From assembly GCF_020515695.1 (NCBI RefSeq), contig NZ_JAIWJA010000002.1, positions 372,001 to 436,000 on the forward strand: a stretch of 64,000 nucleotides of DNA. Direction: 5' to 3'. This stretch comes from Pseudomonas sp. MWU16-30317. GTDB taxonomy: Bacteria > Pseudomonadota > Gammaproteobacteria > Pseudomonadales > Pseudomonadaceae. Position numbers and translations under genes: made by a program. Each line of letters opens with the position of its first letter. Position 1 is the stretch's first letter. Below are positions 18,103 through 28,023 of this stretch, piece by piece. The notes beneath the pieces are model-generated. The model was not told the origin of the DNA. It did no database searches and saw only the letters and a list, made by a program, of their open reading frames with translations.

Positions 18103-19812
18103 ATGCGTATCGAACCCCGTCCGCTGCCCGCTACCCTGCCATTTCTCGGTGATCTGCCACCCTTGTTGACGCGGTTGTACGCGGCCCGAGGTGTCAGTAG
18201 CGAGGCCGAGCTGGACAAGAGCCTGGCGCGGTTGATTCCGTTCCAGCAACTCAAAGGGATCGATGCCGCGGTGGCCCTGTTGGTCACTGCGCTGGAGCAG
18301 CGTCAGCGCATCCTGATCGTCGGCGATTTCGACGCCGACGGTGCCACCGCCAGCACGGTCGGTGTGCTGGGGTTGCGTCTGTTAGGCGCTGCCCATGTCG
18401 ATTACCTGGTGCCGAGCCGCTTCAAGTTCGGCTACGGCTTGACCCCCGAGATCGTTGCCGTGGCGCTGGAGCGCGAGCCGCAGTTGCTGGTGACGGTCGA
18501 TAACGGCATTTCCAGTATCGAGGGCGTGGCGGCGGCCAAGGCGGCGGGCCTGCAAGTACTGGTCACCGATCACCATTTGCCGGGTACCGAATTGCCCGCC
18601 GCCGACGCGATCGTCAATCCCAACCAGCCCGGCTGTGAGTTCCCCAGCAAGGCACTGGCCGGTGTTGGCGTGATGTTCTATGTGCTGATGGCGCTGCGGG
18701 CACGTCTGCGCGAGTTGGGCTGGTATGCCAGCACGCCGCAGCCGAATATCGGCGAACTGCTCGACCTGGTGGCCTTGGGCAGCGTTGCCGACGTGGTGCC
18801 GCTGGACGCCAACAATCGCATTCTCGTGCATCAGGGCCTGGAGCGCATCCGTGCCGGCCGCGCCCGTCCGGGTATCAAGGCGATTCTGGAAGTGGCCAAG
18901 CGCGATGCCGCCCGCATTACCTCCACCGACCTGGGTTTTATCATCGGCCCGCGGCTCAACGCGGCTGGACGCCTGGACGACATGAGCCTGGGGATCGAAT
19001 GCCTGCTCAGTCGCGATCCGGCCAGCGCCCGGGAGATGGCCGAAGAACTGGACGGCATGAACCAGGATCGTAAAAACATCGAGCAAGGCATGCAGCGTGA
19101 AGCCTTGGCGCAGCTCAAGGAACTGCCGCTGGAGTCGATGCCGTTCGGCCTGTGCCTGTTCGACGCCGACTGGCACCAAGGGGTGATCGGGATTCTCGCT
19201 TCACGCCTCAAGGAGCGTTACCACCGCCCGACCATCGCCTTTGCCGATGCGGGGGAGGGGCTGCTCAAGGGCTCGGCGCGTTCGGTGCCGGGTTTCCATA
19301 TTCGCGATGCGCTCGAAGCGGTCAATGCTCGCCATCCGGGCTTGATGAGCAAGTTCGGTGGGCACGCCATGGCGGCAGGCCTGACCCTGACCGAGGCCAA
19401 TTTTGCGGTCTTTGCCGAGGCCTTCGACACGGAGGTCCGCCGTCAGCTGCACGCTGAGGACCTGACCGGCCGCCTGCTGTCTGACGGCGCGCTGGCGGTC
19501 GAGGAGTTTCACCTCGAACTGGCCCGTGCGCTGCGCCATGCCGGGCCTTGGGGCCAGCATTTCCCCGAGCCGCTGTTCCATGGTGTGTTTCAGCTGGCCG
19601 AGCAGCGGGTAGTGGGCGAGCGTCATCTCAAGGTCGTGCTCAAGAGTGAGTGCGGCACGGTCAAGCTCGATGGCATTGCCTTTGGCGTCGACCGTGAGGT
19701 ATGGCCCAACCCAACCGTGCGCTGGGTGGAACTGGCCTACAAACTCGACGTCAACGAGTACCGCGGGCAAGAAACCGTGCAGTTGATGATCGCCCACATA
19801 GAGCCTCGCTAG
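18103..19812 (+). CDS. recJ: Single-stranded-DNA-specific exonuclease RecJ
   Basis: A 569-residue 5'-3' ssDNA exonuclease used in RecF-pathway and mismatch repair. The DHH phosphoesterase motifs are visible: VGDFDADGATAS (~72-83), VTVDNGIS, VTDHHLPG, and NPNQPGCEF. The DHHA1 domain carries KFGGHAMAAGLTL. An OB-fold follows at the C-terminus. Length is normal. It starts 3 bases after yaeQ. Confidence 0.97.
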   Translation: MRIEPRPLPATLPFLGDLPPLLTRLYAARGVSSEAELDKSLARLIPFQQLKGIDAAVALLVTALEQRQRILIVGDFDADGATASTVGVLGLRLLGAAHVDYLVPSRFKFGYGLTPEIVAVALEREPQLLVTVDNGISSIEGVAAAKAAGLQVLVTDHHLPGTELPAADAIVNPNQPGCEFPSKALAGVGVMFYVLMALRARLRELGWYASTPQPNIGELLDLVALGSVADVVPLDANNRILVHQGLERIRAGRARPGIKAILEVAKRDAARITSTDLGFIIGPRLNAAGRLDDMSLGIECLLSRDPASAREMAEELDGMNQDRKNIEQGMQREALAQLKELPLESMPFGLCLFDADWHQGVIGILASRLKERYHRPTIAFADAGEGLLKGSARSVPGFHIRDALEAVNARHPGLMSKFGGHAMAAGLTLTEANFAVFAEAFDTEVRRQLHAEDLTGRLLSDGALAVEEFHLELARALRHAGPWGQHFPEPLFHGVFQLAEQRVVGERHLKVVLKSECGTVKLDGIAFGVDREVWPNPTVRWVELAYKLDVNEYRGQETVQLMIAHIEPR

Positions 19813-19932
19813 GAACCTGCAAGCGCCGGTGGTTGTCGACTGATCTCTAGAGACTGCCGCACGGCGGGTGCTATGTTGCACGCCCGACTGCGGTCCAGTT
19901 TCGCAGCCGTACGATAATCACAGAGGTGGCCC

Positions 19933-21039
<1,107 letters not shown>

Positions 21040-21060
21040 GCACCGCATGATGCCCACCTC

Positions 21061-21122
21061 CTGTAGGAGCGAGCTCTGCCCGCCAAGCCTTCAAAGCCTC
21101 GCGGGCATAGCCGCTCTCACAG
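21061..21122. repeat. REP/REPIN-type inverted repeat
   Basis: The left arm begins CTGTAGGAGCGAGCTC (from 21061) and the right arm ends GCCGCTCTCACAG (to about 21122), with GCCCGC/GCGGGC inside and a short loop. It lies between the convergent OYE and opgD genes and resembles the other 'gggagC...TTGCCCGC' elements of this window. Confidence 0.75.
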
Positions 21123-21132
21123 GGGGCCTGCT

Positions 21133-22755
21133 TCAGTAGGTGTACTTGCGCTTGTCCGCCGCCGGCGGGAAGTACTGGTATAACCACGTCTCGCTCAACG
21201 TGCGGTCGGCCGTCTTGATGAACATGCGCATGTTCACCGGGTCGACCTTGTCGTTGGTCGGGTACCAATCGAACAGCACGCGGTAGCCCTTGATGTCTGG
21301 CAGCCAGAGGATCTGGAAGTCCTTGACCTCGCCATTGGACACCGTCACCACAGGCTCGATGTGAGTGCCATCCGCAAGTTTCTCCAGGCCGCCGCCCGCG
21401 AAGTCCACCGCGAAGCGTCGTGCCCACACGTCCGGATAGTGCTCGCCCGGCGCCCAGCCTTCGGTAAACCCACCCATGCCCGTGCGCGTCGCCGCCACTT
21501 GCGCCAGCGGTGTGCTCACCGGCGGTAGCGCGCTCCAGTACAGCTTGTAGCCATAGTTGAGGGATTCACCGGCCTTGACCGGGTCCTTGGGCGTCCAGAA
21601 CGCCACGATGTTGTCCAGCGTCTCGCCCGTGGTCGGCAATTCCATCAGGTCGATGGAGCCTTCACCCCAAGGCGTCGTCGGCTCGACCCAAAGGCTCGGC
21701 CGCTCGTGGTACCCGTCGACGGTGTCCTGGTAGCTGGCGAAATTATGGTCGGTCTGCACCAGGCCGAAGCCCTTGGGATCCTTGTCGACGAAGGTGTTGA
21801 ACTGGATATGCTCAGGGTTGTTCAGCGGCCGACAGATCCACTCGCCGTTGCCGCGCCACATGGCCAGGCGGTCGGAGTCGTGGATCTGCGGGTGAATGGT
21901 GTCGCACATGCGGCGCTCGCTGGTACCGCAGCTGAACATGGTGGTCATCGGCGCGATGCCCAGTTGCTTGATGTCCTTGCGGGCATTGATGTGGGCGTCG
22001 ATGGCCATCACCACCTGCTTGGCCTGGCAATCGATATCGAAGCGATAGGCGCCGGTGGCGCTCGGCGATTCGAGCAGGGCATAGACCACGAAACGGGTGC
22101 CATCCTTGCTCGGAGCCTCGAACCAGAACTTGGTGAAGTCGGGGAATTCTTCCGGGCCGCCGGCATAGGTGTCGATGGCCAGGCCGCGCGCCGACAGACC
22201 GTACTGACCCGTGGCATCCACTGCGCGGAAGTAACTGGCGCCGAGGAACGAGAGGATATCGTGGTGATCGATTTCCGGTGCCTTGAACAAGCGAAAACCG
22301 GCAAAGCCCAGGTCACCCTTGAGCTGCTGGGTGTCGATCTTGGAGTCGGCATAGTTGAACAGCTCGGGGCGGAAATGCACTTCGCGCGCCTGCTGGCTGG
22401 CGGTGTCGACGCTGTACATGCGTACTGGGGTCTTGAAACCCATGCCGACGTGGAAGAACTGCACATCCAGTTGACCGTGCAGGTCGTACCACAGCGAATG
22501 CTTGGCGTCGTACTTGATGGCGTTGAATTGCAGCGGGTTCATGTTGGCCAAGGTGGCAGGCAAGACCTGCTTGCGATCCACGAAGCCTTTGCCGGCCAGG
22601 TCCTTGGCGTGGGCCTTGAGCCCGTCGAAGCTGAACTTTTCCAGCTCACCATCGGCTGTGGCGGCCATGGCCTGGGCAGCGAACAGCCCGGCAGAAGACA
22701 GACCGGTGTAAGCCGCAATGGCCATCGAGGCTTTCAGAAGGTTCCGGCGGTGCAT
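21133..22755 (-). CDS. opgD: Glucan biosynthesis protein D (OpgD/MdoD)
   Basis: A 540-residue periplasmic protein of the OpgG/OpgD family, which shapes osmoregulated periplasmic glucans. It has a twin-arginine signal ([12 protein letters not shown], then a hydrophobic stretch ending AQAMA). The first domain starts with [18 protein letters not shown]; the C-terminal immunoglobulin-like domain is present. The frame is open to 22848, but 22755 gives the Tat signal start with CAGGG at 8 bases, so it is preferred. The glucans affect osmotic adaptation, motility and plant interaction in related bacteria. Confidence 0.95.
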   Translation of the reverse strand: MHRRNLLKASMAIAAYTGLSSAGLFAAQAMAATADGELEKFSFDGLKAHAKDLAGKGFVDRKQVLPATLANMNPLQFNAIKYDAKHSLWYDLHGQLDVQFFHVGMGFKTPVRMYSVDTASQQAREVHFRPELFNYADSKIDTQQLKGDLGFAGFRLFKAPEIDHHDILSFLGASYFRAVDATGQYGLSARGLAIDTYAGGPEEFPDFTKFWFEAPSKDGTRFVVYALLESPSATGAYRFDIDCQAKQVVMAIDAHINARKDIKQLGIAPMTTMFSCGTSERRMCDTIHPQIHDSDRLAMWRGNGEWICRPLNNPEHIQFNTFVDKDPKGFGLVQTDHNFASYQDTVDGYHERPSLWVEPTTPWGEGSIDLMELPTTGETLDNIVAFWTPKDPVKAGESLNYGYKLYWSALPPVSTPLAQVAATRTGMGGFTEGWAPGEHYPDVWARRFAVDFAGGGLEKLADGTHIEPVVTVSNGEVKDFQILWLPDIKGYRVLFDWYPTNDKVDPVNMRMFIKTADRTLSETWLYQYFPPAADKRKYTY

Positions 22756-23041
22756 AGATAACCCTGTACAGAAGGAGTCCCAGCCGCTCCGTGCGGCATG
22801 AAAGGGATGCAAATGGCGTTCGGATATCCGTGGGTCCGAGTGTGACAAGACCCTAAAGAGATACCTGATATGGGGTGTGGTTCGCCAGAGGGCTGATTAT
22901 TTTTTAACAAAGGATGTCTGGTGAGTGCCTCTAATTGATGAAGCGCGGCAACATTCGGAAGCATTTCTCCTGAAGCGGGGCGACAACGCTCGCCGTAATC
23001 TCCCTGAACCCGTTTCGCCAACCCCTAGTGGAGATTGCCCG

Positions 23042-23728
23042 ATGAATACCCGTGGATTGCTCGATCAGTTGCTCAAATCCGGCCAGCAGATGCTGCAAAA
23101 CAAGTCCGCCGGTTCCGCCTCCCACAAAGGCGCAGCGGGCCTGGGGGATCTGACCGGCTTGCTGTCGGGCGCGGGCGGCGGCGCACTGGCTGCCGGGGCC
23201 ATCGGCCTGTTGATGGGCAGCAAGAAGGCGCGCAACGTCGGCGGCAAGGTCATCACCTATGGCGGGCTGGCCGCGCTCGGGGTGGTGGCCTACAAGGCCT
23301 ACAGCAACTGGCAGGCCAACCAGCCCGGCCAGACGGCGACCCCGCCGCAGACCATCGATCAGGTGCCGGCGCAGCAAGCTGAGGTGCACAGCCAGGCGAT
23401 CCTCAAGGCGCTGGTGGCTGCCGCCAAGGCTGACGGTCACGTCGATGACCGTGAGCGCGCGTTGATCGAGGGCGAGTTCGTCAAGCTCGACGCCGATCAG
23501 GAGTTCCAGCAATGGTTGCATCTGGAGCTGAACAAACCGTTGGACCCTGCCGAAGTCGCCCGGGCGGCGCAAACGCCGGAAATCGCCGCAGAGATGTATC
23601 TGGCCAGCGTGATGATGGTCGACGAGGAGCACTTCATGGAGAAAGCTTACCTGGATGAACTCGCCCGTCAGCTCAAGCTCGATCCGGCATTGCGCGTGGA
23701 GCTGGAATCTCAGGTGCGCCAGCTGTAA
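23042..23728 (+). CDS. DUF533 / TerB-like protein (YebE family)
   Basis: A 228-residue protein with a membrane-prone Gly/Ala-rich segment (~45-95, GAGGGALAAGAIGLLMGSKK) and a C-terminal TerB-like all-alpha domain (~115-225, ILKALVAAAKADGHVDDRER) with the acidic AKADG motif. E. coli YebE is the usual reference; its function is not known. The start at 23042 follows TGGAG. It diverges from opgD and lies 173 bases before the wsp operon. Confidence 0.85.
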   Translation: MNTRGLLDQLLKSGQQMLQNKSAGSASHKGAAGLGDLTGLLSGAGGGALAAGAIGLLMGSKKARNVGGKVITYGGLAALGVVAYKAYSNWQANQPGQTATPPQTIDQVPAQQAEVHSQAILKALVAAAKADGHVDDRERALIEGEFVKLDADQEFQQWLHLELNKPLDPAEVARAAQTPEIAAEMYLASVMMVDEEHFMEKAYLDELARQLKLDPALRVELESQVRQL

Positions 23729-23901
23729 GCGCCTGAAACCGGGGCCTGCCGAGCGACGAACAGCCCGCCGATACTGGCATTTTGGTAATAAATCTTGCTG
23801 GTAATACCCCCGCAGATGGCGGAAAGTACACATATGGTTGCAATATGCAGGGCTGTGCTCTGCCGTTTTCGCTGGCAGGCGAATGTATTCGAGGGGTAAT
23901 C

Positions 23902-25524
23902 GTGAAGAACTGGACCTTGCGCCACCGCATTTTGGCGAGTTTTGCCGTCATCATCGCCATCATGTTGTTGATGATCGTCGCCTCCTACACCCGTCTGCAG
24001 AAGATCGAAGACAGCTCCGACGACGTGCGCACCGACAGCATGCCCGGGGTCTACTACAGCTCGATGATCCGTAGCGCCTTTGTCGACAGCTATGTCTACA
24101 CCCAGCAGCTGATCGGCTTGAGCAGCCAGCGCGAGCTGATCAGCTCCGACGAGGAGCAGTACAAAGGGTTCGACGCACGCCTCACCGAGCAGATCGCCAA
24201 GTATGAAGGCACCATCCATGACGAGGCCGATCGGGCTGCCTTCAGCGAATTCAAACGCCTCAATACCGTCTACCACGACGTCCTCGAGCGTACCCTCGAA
24301 GCCTATCGGCAGAAGCACTTCATGGAGGCTCAGGACCTGGCTCAGACCGACTTGTCGCCAGCCTGGTTTGCAGGTCGCAAGGCGTTGAACGCGGTCATCG
24401 AACTCAACAGCAAAGCAGCCGAGAGTGCTACCCAGCAAATCGCCAATGCCGTGACGTCGGCCAAGGTCACCATGGGCGTGGCCTTGCTGGTCGCCGTGAT
24501 CGCAGCGGGTATTTGCGGCTTTCTGCTGATGCGCACCATCATGGCGCCGATGGAAAAGCTCCTGCGTATTCTTGAGGTCATGCGCACCGGTGACCTCAGT
24601 ACCCGTTTGCAGCTGGATCGCAAGGACGAGTTCGGCGATCTGGAAATCGGCTTCAATGACATGATGACCAACCTGACGTCCCTGGTTTCCCAGGCTCAGC
24701 GCTCTTCGGTGCAGGTCACCACCTCGGTCACCGAGATCGCTGCGACCTCCAAGCAGCAGCAAGCCACCGCGACCGAGACCGCCGCCACGACCACTGAAAT
24801 CGGCGCCACATCGCGGGAAATCGCCGCGACTTCTCGCGATCTGGTGCGCACCATGACCGAGGTCGCCTCGGCGGCAGACCAGGCCTCCCTGCTGGCCGGC
24901 TCCGGTCAGCAAGGCCTGACGCGCATGGAAGAAACCATGCATCAGGTCATGGGCGCCGCTGAACTGGTCAACAACAAGCTGGCCGTGCTCAACGAAAAAG
25001 CCGGCAACATCAATCAGGTCGTGGTCACCATCGTCAAGGTCGCCGACCAGACCAACCTGCTGTCGCTCAATGCTGCCATCGAAGCCGAAAAGGCCGGAGA
25101 ATATGGCCGTGGTTTCGCCGTGGTCGCGACCGAAGTGCGGCGTCTTGCCGACCAGACGGCGGTGGCCACCTACGATATCGAACAGATGGTCCGCGAAATC
25201 CAGTCCGCCGTGTCGGCAGGGGTGATGGGCATGGACAAGTTTTCCGAGGAAGTGCGTCGGGGCATGTACGAGGTCACCCAGGTGGGTGATCAACTGAACC
25301 AGATCATTCATCAGGTGCAGGCGCTGGCGCCGCGGGTGCTGATGGTCAACGAGGGCATGCAGGCTCAGGCCACCGGTGCCGAACAGATCAACCATGCGCT
25401 GGCGCAGCTGAGCGATGCCAGCAGCCAGACCGTCGAATCCCTGCGCCAGGCCAGTTTCGCCATCGACGAGCTCAGCCAGGTAGCGACCGGGTTGCGCGGT
25501 GGCGTGTCGCGATTCAAAGTCTGA
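23902..25524 (+). CDS. wspA: Methyl-accepting sensor of the Wsp system
   Basis: A 540-residue membrane receptor that senses surface contact or envelope stress in the Wsp pathway. It begins with GTG (MKNWTLRHRILASF) after GAGGGG. It has TM1 (~10-32), a periplasmic four-helix sensor (~35-185), TM2 (~190-212), HAMP (~212-265), and a cytoplasmic signalling domain whose tip reads VADQTNLLSLNAAIEAEKAG. It is the first gene of the intact wspABCDEF-R cluster. Its stop overlaps the wspB start (TGATG). In P. fluorescens SBW25 and P. aeruginosa this pathway controls WspR. Confidence 0.96.
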   Translation: MKNWTLRHRILASFAVIIAIMLLMIVASYTRLQKIEDSSDDVRTDSMPGVYYSSMIRSAFVDSYVYTQQLIGLSSQRELISSDEEQYKGFDARLTEQIAKYEGTIHDEADRAAFSEFKRLNTVYHDVLERTLEAYRQKHFMEAQDLAQTDLSPAWFAGRKALNAVIELNSKAAESATQQIANAVTSAKVTMGVALLVAVIAAGICGFLLMRTIMAPMEKLLRILEVMRTGDLSTRLQLDRKDEFGDLEIGFNDMMTNLTSLVSQAQRSSVQVTTSVTEIAATSKQQQATATETAATTTEIGATSREIAATSRDLVRTMTEVASAADQASLLAGSGQQGLTRMEETMHQVMGAAELVNNKLAVLNEKAGNINQVVVTIVKVADQTNLLSLNAAIEAEKAGEYGRGFAVVATEVRRLADQTAVATYDIEQMVREIQSAVSAGVMGMDKFSEEVRRGMYEVTQVGDQLNQIIHQVQALAPRVLMVNEGMQAQATGAEQINHALAQLSDASSQTVESLRQASFAIDELSQVATGLRGGVSRFKV

Positions 25525-26060
25525 TGACCCAGGTGTCCACCTCGGTACGCGCCGCGGCGCCTGCCACCAGCAAGCTGTTTCTGGTCTTTCAGGTAGGCGG
25601 GCAACGCTTCGCCCTGGCGGCGGTAGAGGTGGCGCAGATCCTGCCGTTGTTGCCCCTCAAGCCGATCCCGCGCGCGCCCGGCTGGGTGGCGGGGATCTTC
25701 GCTCACCGCGGGCAGGTGGTGCCGGTCATCGATATCGGCGCCTTGACCTTCGATCGACCGGCCGTGGCGCGCACCAGCACGCGCCTTGTGCTGGTGCATT
25801 ACCGCGGGCAGCCGCAACAGCCTGACGCCTTGCTTGGGCTGATTCTGGAGCAGGCCACCGATACCCTGCGTTGCGATCCGGCCGAGTTCCAGCCCTATGG
25901 CCTGGACAATCCGGCGGCGCCGTATCTGGGGCCGGTTCGTGAGGATGCGCTGGGGCTGCTGCAATGGGTCGGGGTCCAGGACCTGCTCGACGATCAGGCG
26001 CGCACGATGCTGTATGCGCCGAGCCTGGCTGTCAGCCTGCACGAGGATAACCCTCGATGA
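25524..26060 (+). CDS. wspB: CheW-like coupling protein WspB
   Basis: A 178-residue single CheW domain (FQVGGQRFALAAVEVAQILP, GIFAHRGQVVPVIDIG) that links the WspA receptor to the WspE kinase. It overlaps wspA by one base and wspC by an ATGA, so the genes are translationally coupled. Confidence 0.95.
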   Translation: MTQVSTSVRAAAPATSKLFLVFQVGGQRFALAAVEVAQILPLLPLKPIPRAPGWVAGIFAHRGQVVPVIDIGALTFDRPAVARTSTRLVLVHYRGQPQQPDALLGLILEQATDTLRCDPAEFQPYGLDNPAAPYLGPVREDALGLLQWVGVQDLLDDQARTMLYAPSLAVSLHEDNPR

Positions 26061-27343
26061 ATGCTGACGAGCGCTTCTTCAAATACCTGTTCGAGCGCAT
26101 CGGTCTGGACGTGGCTTCAGTGGGCTCGGCGATGATCGAAAGGGTCGTGGAGCAACGCTGCGCCAGCGCCGGCAGCGCGAATCTGGACGCCTATTGGGAC
26201 CTGCTGCAGCATTCGGCCGCCGAGCAGCAGGCATTGATCGAGGCGGTGATCGTCCCGGAAACCTGGTTCTTCCGTTATCCCGAATCCTTCGGCGCATTGG
26301 CAGGGCTGGCGAAAAAACGTCTGCTGGAGCTCAAATCGTCACGCCCGCTGCGTTTTCTCAGCTTGCCCTGTTCGACCGGCGAGGAGCCTTACTCCATCGC
26401 CATGAGCTTGCTTGACGCGGGTATCTGCCCCCAGCAGTTCAAGGTCGACGGTATCGACGTCAGCCCCGCCTCGGTCGTTCGTGCCCAGCGCGCGCACTAT
26501 GGACGCAACTCCTTTCGCGGCGCGGACTTGAGTTATCGCGAGCGATATTTCACGGCGGTGGGCGAGGGCTATCAGCTCAATGCGCAGGTGTGCGAGCAGG
26601 TTCGCTTGCAATCCGGCAATGTGCTCGACCCCAGGTTGCTCGCCAGCGAAGCGCCCTACGATTTTGTGTTTTGCCGCAATCTGTTGATCTACTTCGACGT
26701 GCCCACCCAGCAGCGCGTGTTCGACGTGTTGAAGAAGCTGACCCGCGAAGACGGCGCACTGTTCATCGGCCCTGCCGAAGGCAGCTTGCTGGCGAGCATG
26801 GGCATGCGTCCGATCGGGATTCCTCAGTCGTTCGCCTTTGTGCGCGACCATCAGGTGCCTGCGCCGACGCCGATACCTGCACCGATCACCGCTGCCAGTC
26901 GCCCGCCAGCCGCTGTGCCGGTGCGCATTGCACCTCCCGTGGCAGCGCGAGCGATGTTGGCGCGGACGCCGCGTGACGCTGGCCAGCCGGTTCGATCCGT
27001 CGGCATACCGGCAGTCTCGGCGAGAGACAGCGACGCGGCGATATTGCTGGCACGCATTGCTACGCTCGCCAATGAAGGCAACACCGCCCAGGCCCGCGAA
27101 ACCTGCCAGCAATACTTGCGCGAACATGCGCCCAGCGCCCAGGTGTTCTATTGGCTCGGGTTGCTCAGCGATGTCGCCGGTAATTCGATGGAGGCGCAGG
27201 GTTTCTATCGCAAGGCGTTGTATCTGGACCCTCAGCACCCCGAGGCGCTGGCGCATCTGGCCATGCTGCTGGCTGCGCTTGGTGACGCCGCGGGCGCCCG
27301 GCGCCTGCAAGAGCGCGCTGCGCGCAGTGAGCGTAAATCATGA
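26057..27343 (+). CDS. wspC: CheR-type methyltransferase WspC
   Basis: A 428-residue protein with the CheR N-terminal helical domain, a SAM-binding methyltransferase domain (SLPCSTGEEPYSIAMSL; FCRNLLIYFD) and, after a Pro/Ala-rich linker (~275-310), a C-terminal TPR region (~340-425, AQVFYWLGLLSDVAGN). It methylates WspA glutamates and so keeps the array active, opposing WspF. It overlaps its neighbours by ATGA on both sides. Confidence 0.95.
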   Translation: MNADERFFKYLFERIGLDVASVGSAMIERVVEQRCASAGSANLDAYWDLLQHSAAEQQALIEAVIVPETWFFRYPESFGALAGLAKKRLLELKSSRPLRFLSLPCSTGEEPYSIAMSLLDAGICPQQFKVDGIDVSPASVVRAQRAHYGRNSFRGADLSYRERYFTAVGEGYQLNAQVCEQVRLQSGNVLDPRLLASEAPYDFVFCRNLLIYFDVPTQQRVFDVLKKLTREDGALFIGPAEGSLLASMGMRPIGIPQSFAFVRDHQVPAPTPIPAPITAASRPPAAVPVRIAPPVAARAMLARTPRDAGQPVRSVGIPAVSARDSDAAILLARIATLANEGNTAQARETCQQYLREHAPSAQVFYWLGLLSDVAGNSMEAQGFYRKALYLDPQHPEALAHLAMLLAALGDAAGARRLQERAARSERKS

Positions 27344-28023
27344 TCGAGCGCCAAGTGATGGACGTCATCGTCGACGATCAGCCGATCGACGACTGCTGGA
27401 ACCGCATCGGCGTGCGGGGCGACAAATCCTGCCCGCTGTTGGCCGAGCATATTCATTGCCGCAACTGCGCGGTATACGCTGCGGCGGCGGTGCGCCTGCT
27501 GGATCGCTACAGCCTTGGCCAGCAGGACATCGCGGCGCTGCAGTACAGTGAATTGCGTGGCAAGGTCGAAAACCGCTCGTTGCTGGTCTTCCGGCTCGCC
27601 GACGAGTGGCTGGCGCTGGCCACTCGCTGCCTGGTCGAGGTCGCGCCGTTGCAACCGGTGCACTCCTTGCCGCACCAGCGCTCGCGCGCTTTGCTGGGCG
27701 TCGCCAACGTGCGCGGCGCGCTGGTGGCTTGCCTGTCGCTGGGCGAACTGCTGGGCGTCGACCCCGATACCGTGGTTGCCAGCACTGCGCGCGTGACGCC
27801 GCGGATGCTGATTCTGGCGGCGGAAAACGGCTCGGTGGTGGTGCCGGTGGACGAAGTCGATGCGATCCACCGCATCGATCTGTCGGATATTCAAGCCGGC
27901 GAAACGCCCAGCGCGGTCGCTGGCGCGCGCTTCACCCGAGCGGTAATGCAATTCAAGGGGCGCAGTTTGCGAGTACTGGATGACGAATTGCTGATGTCGG
28001 CTGTGACCCGGAGCCTGACATGA
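27340..28023 (+). CDS. wspD: CheW-like coupling protein WspD
   Basis: A 227-residue protein with a ~70-residue N-terminal extension rich in cysteine (CWNRIGVRGDKSCPLLAEHI, HCRNCAVYAAAAVRLL) and a CheW domain (~80-225). The Cys/His cluster is conserved among WspD proteins as far as I recall; a metal role is untested. ATGA overlaps join it to wspC and wspE. Confidence 0.94.
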   Translation: MIERQVMDVIVDDQPIDDCWNRIGVRGDKSCPLLAEHIHCRNCAVYAAAAVRLLDRYSLGQQDIAALQYSELRGKVENRSLLVFRLADEWLALATRCLVEVAPLQPVHSLPHQRSRALLGVANVRGALVACLSLGELLGVDPDTVVASTARVTPRMLILAAENGSVVVPVDEVDAIHRIDLSDIQAGETPSAVAGARFTRAVMQFKGRSLRVLDDELLMSAVTRSLT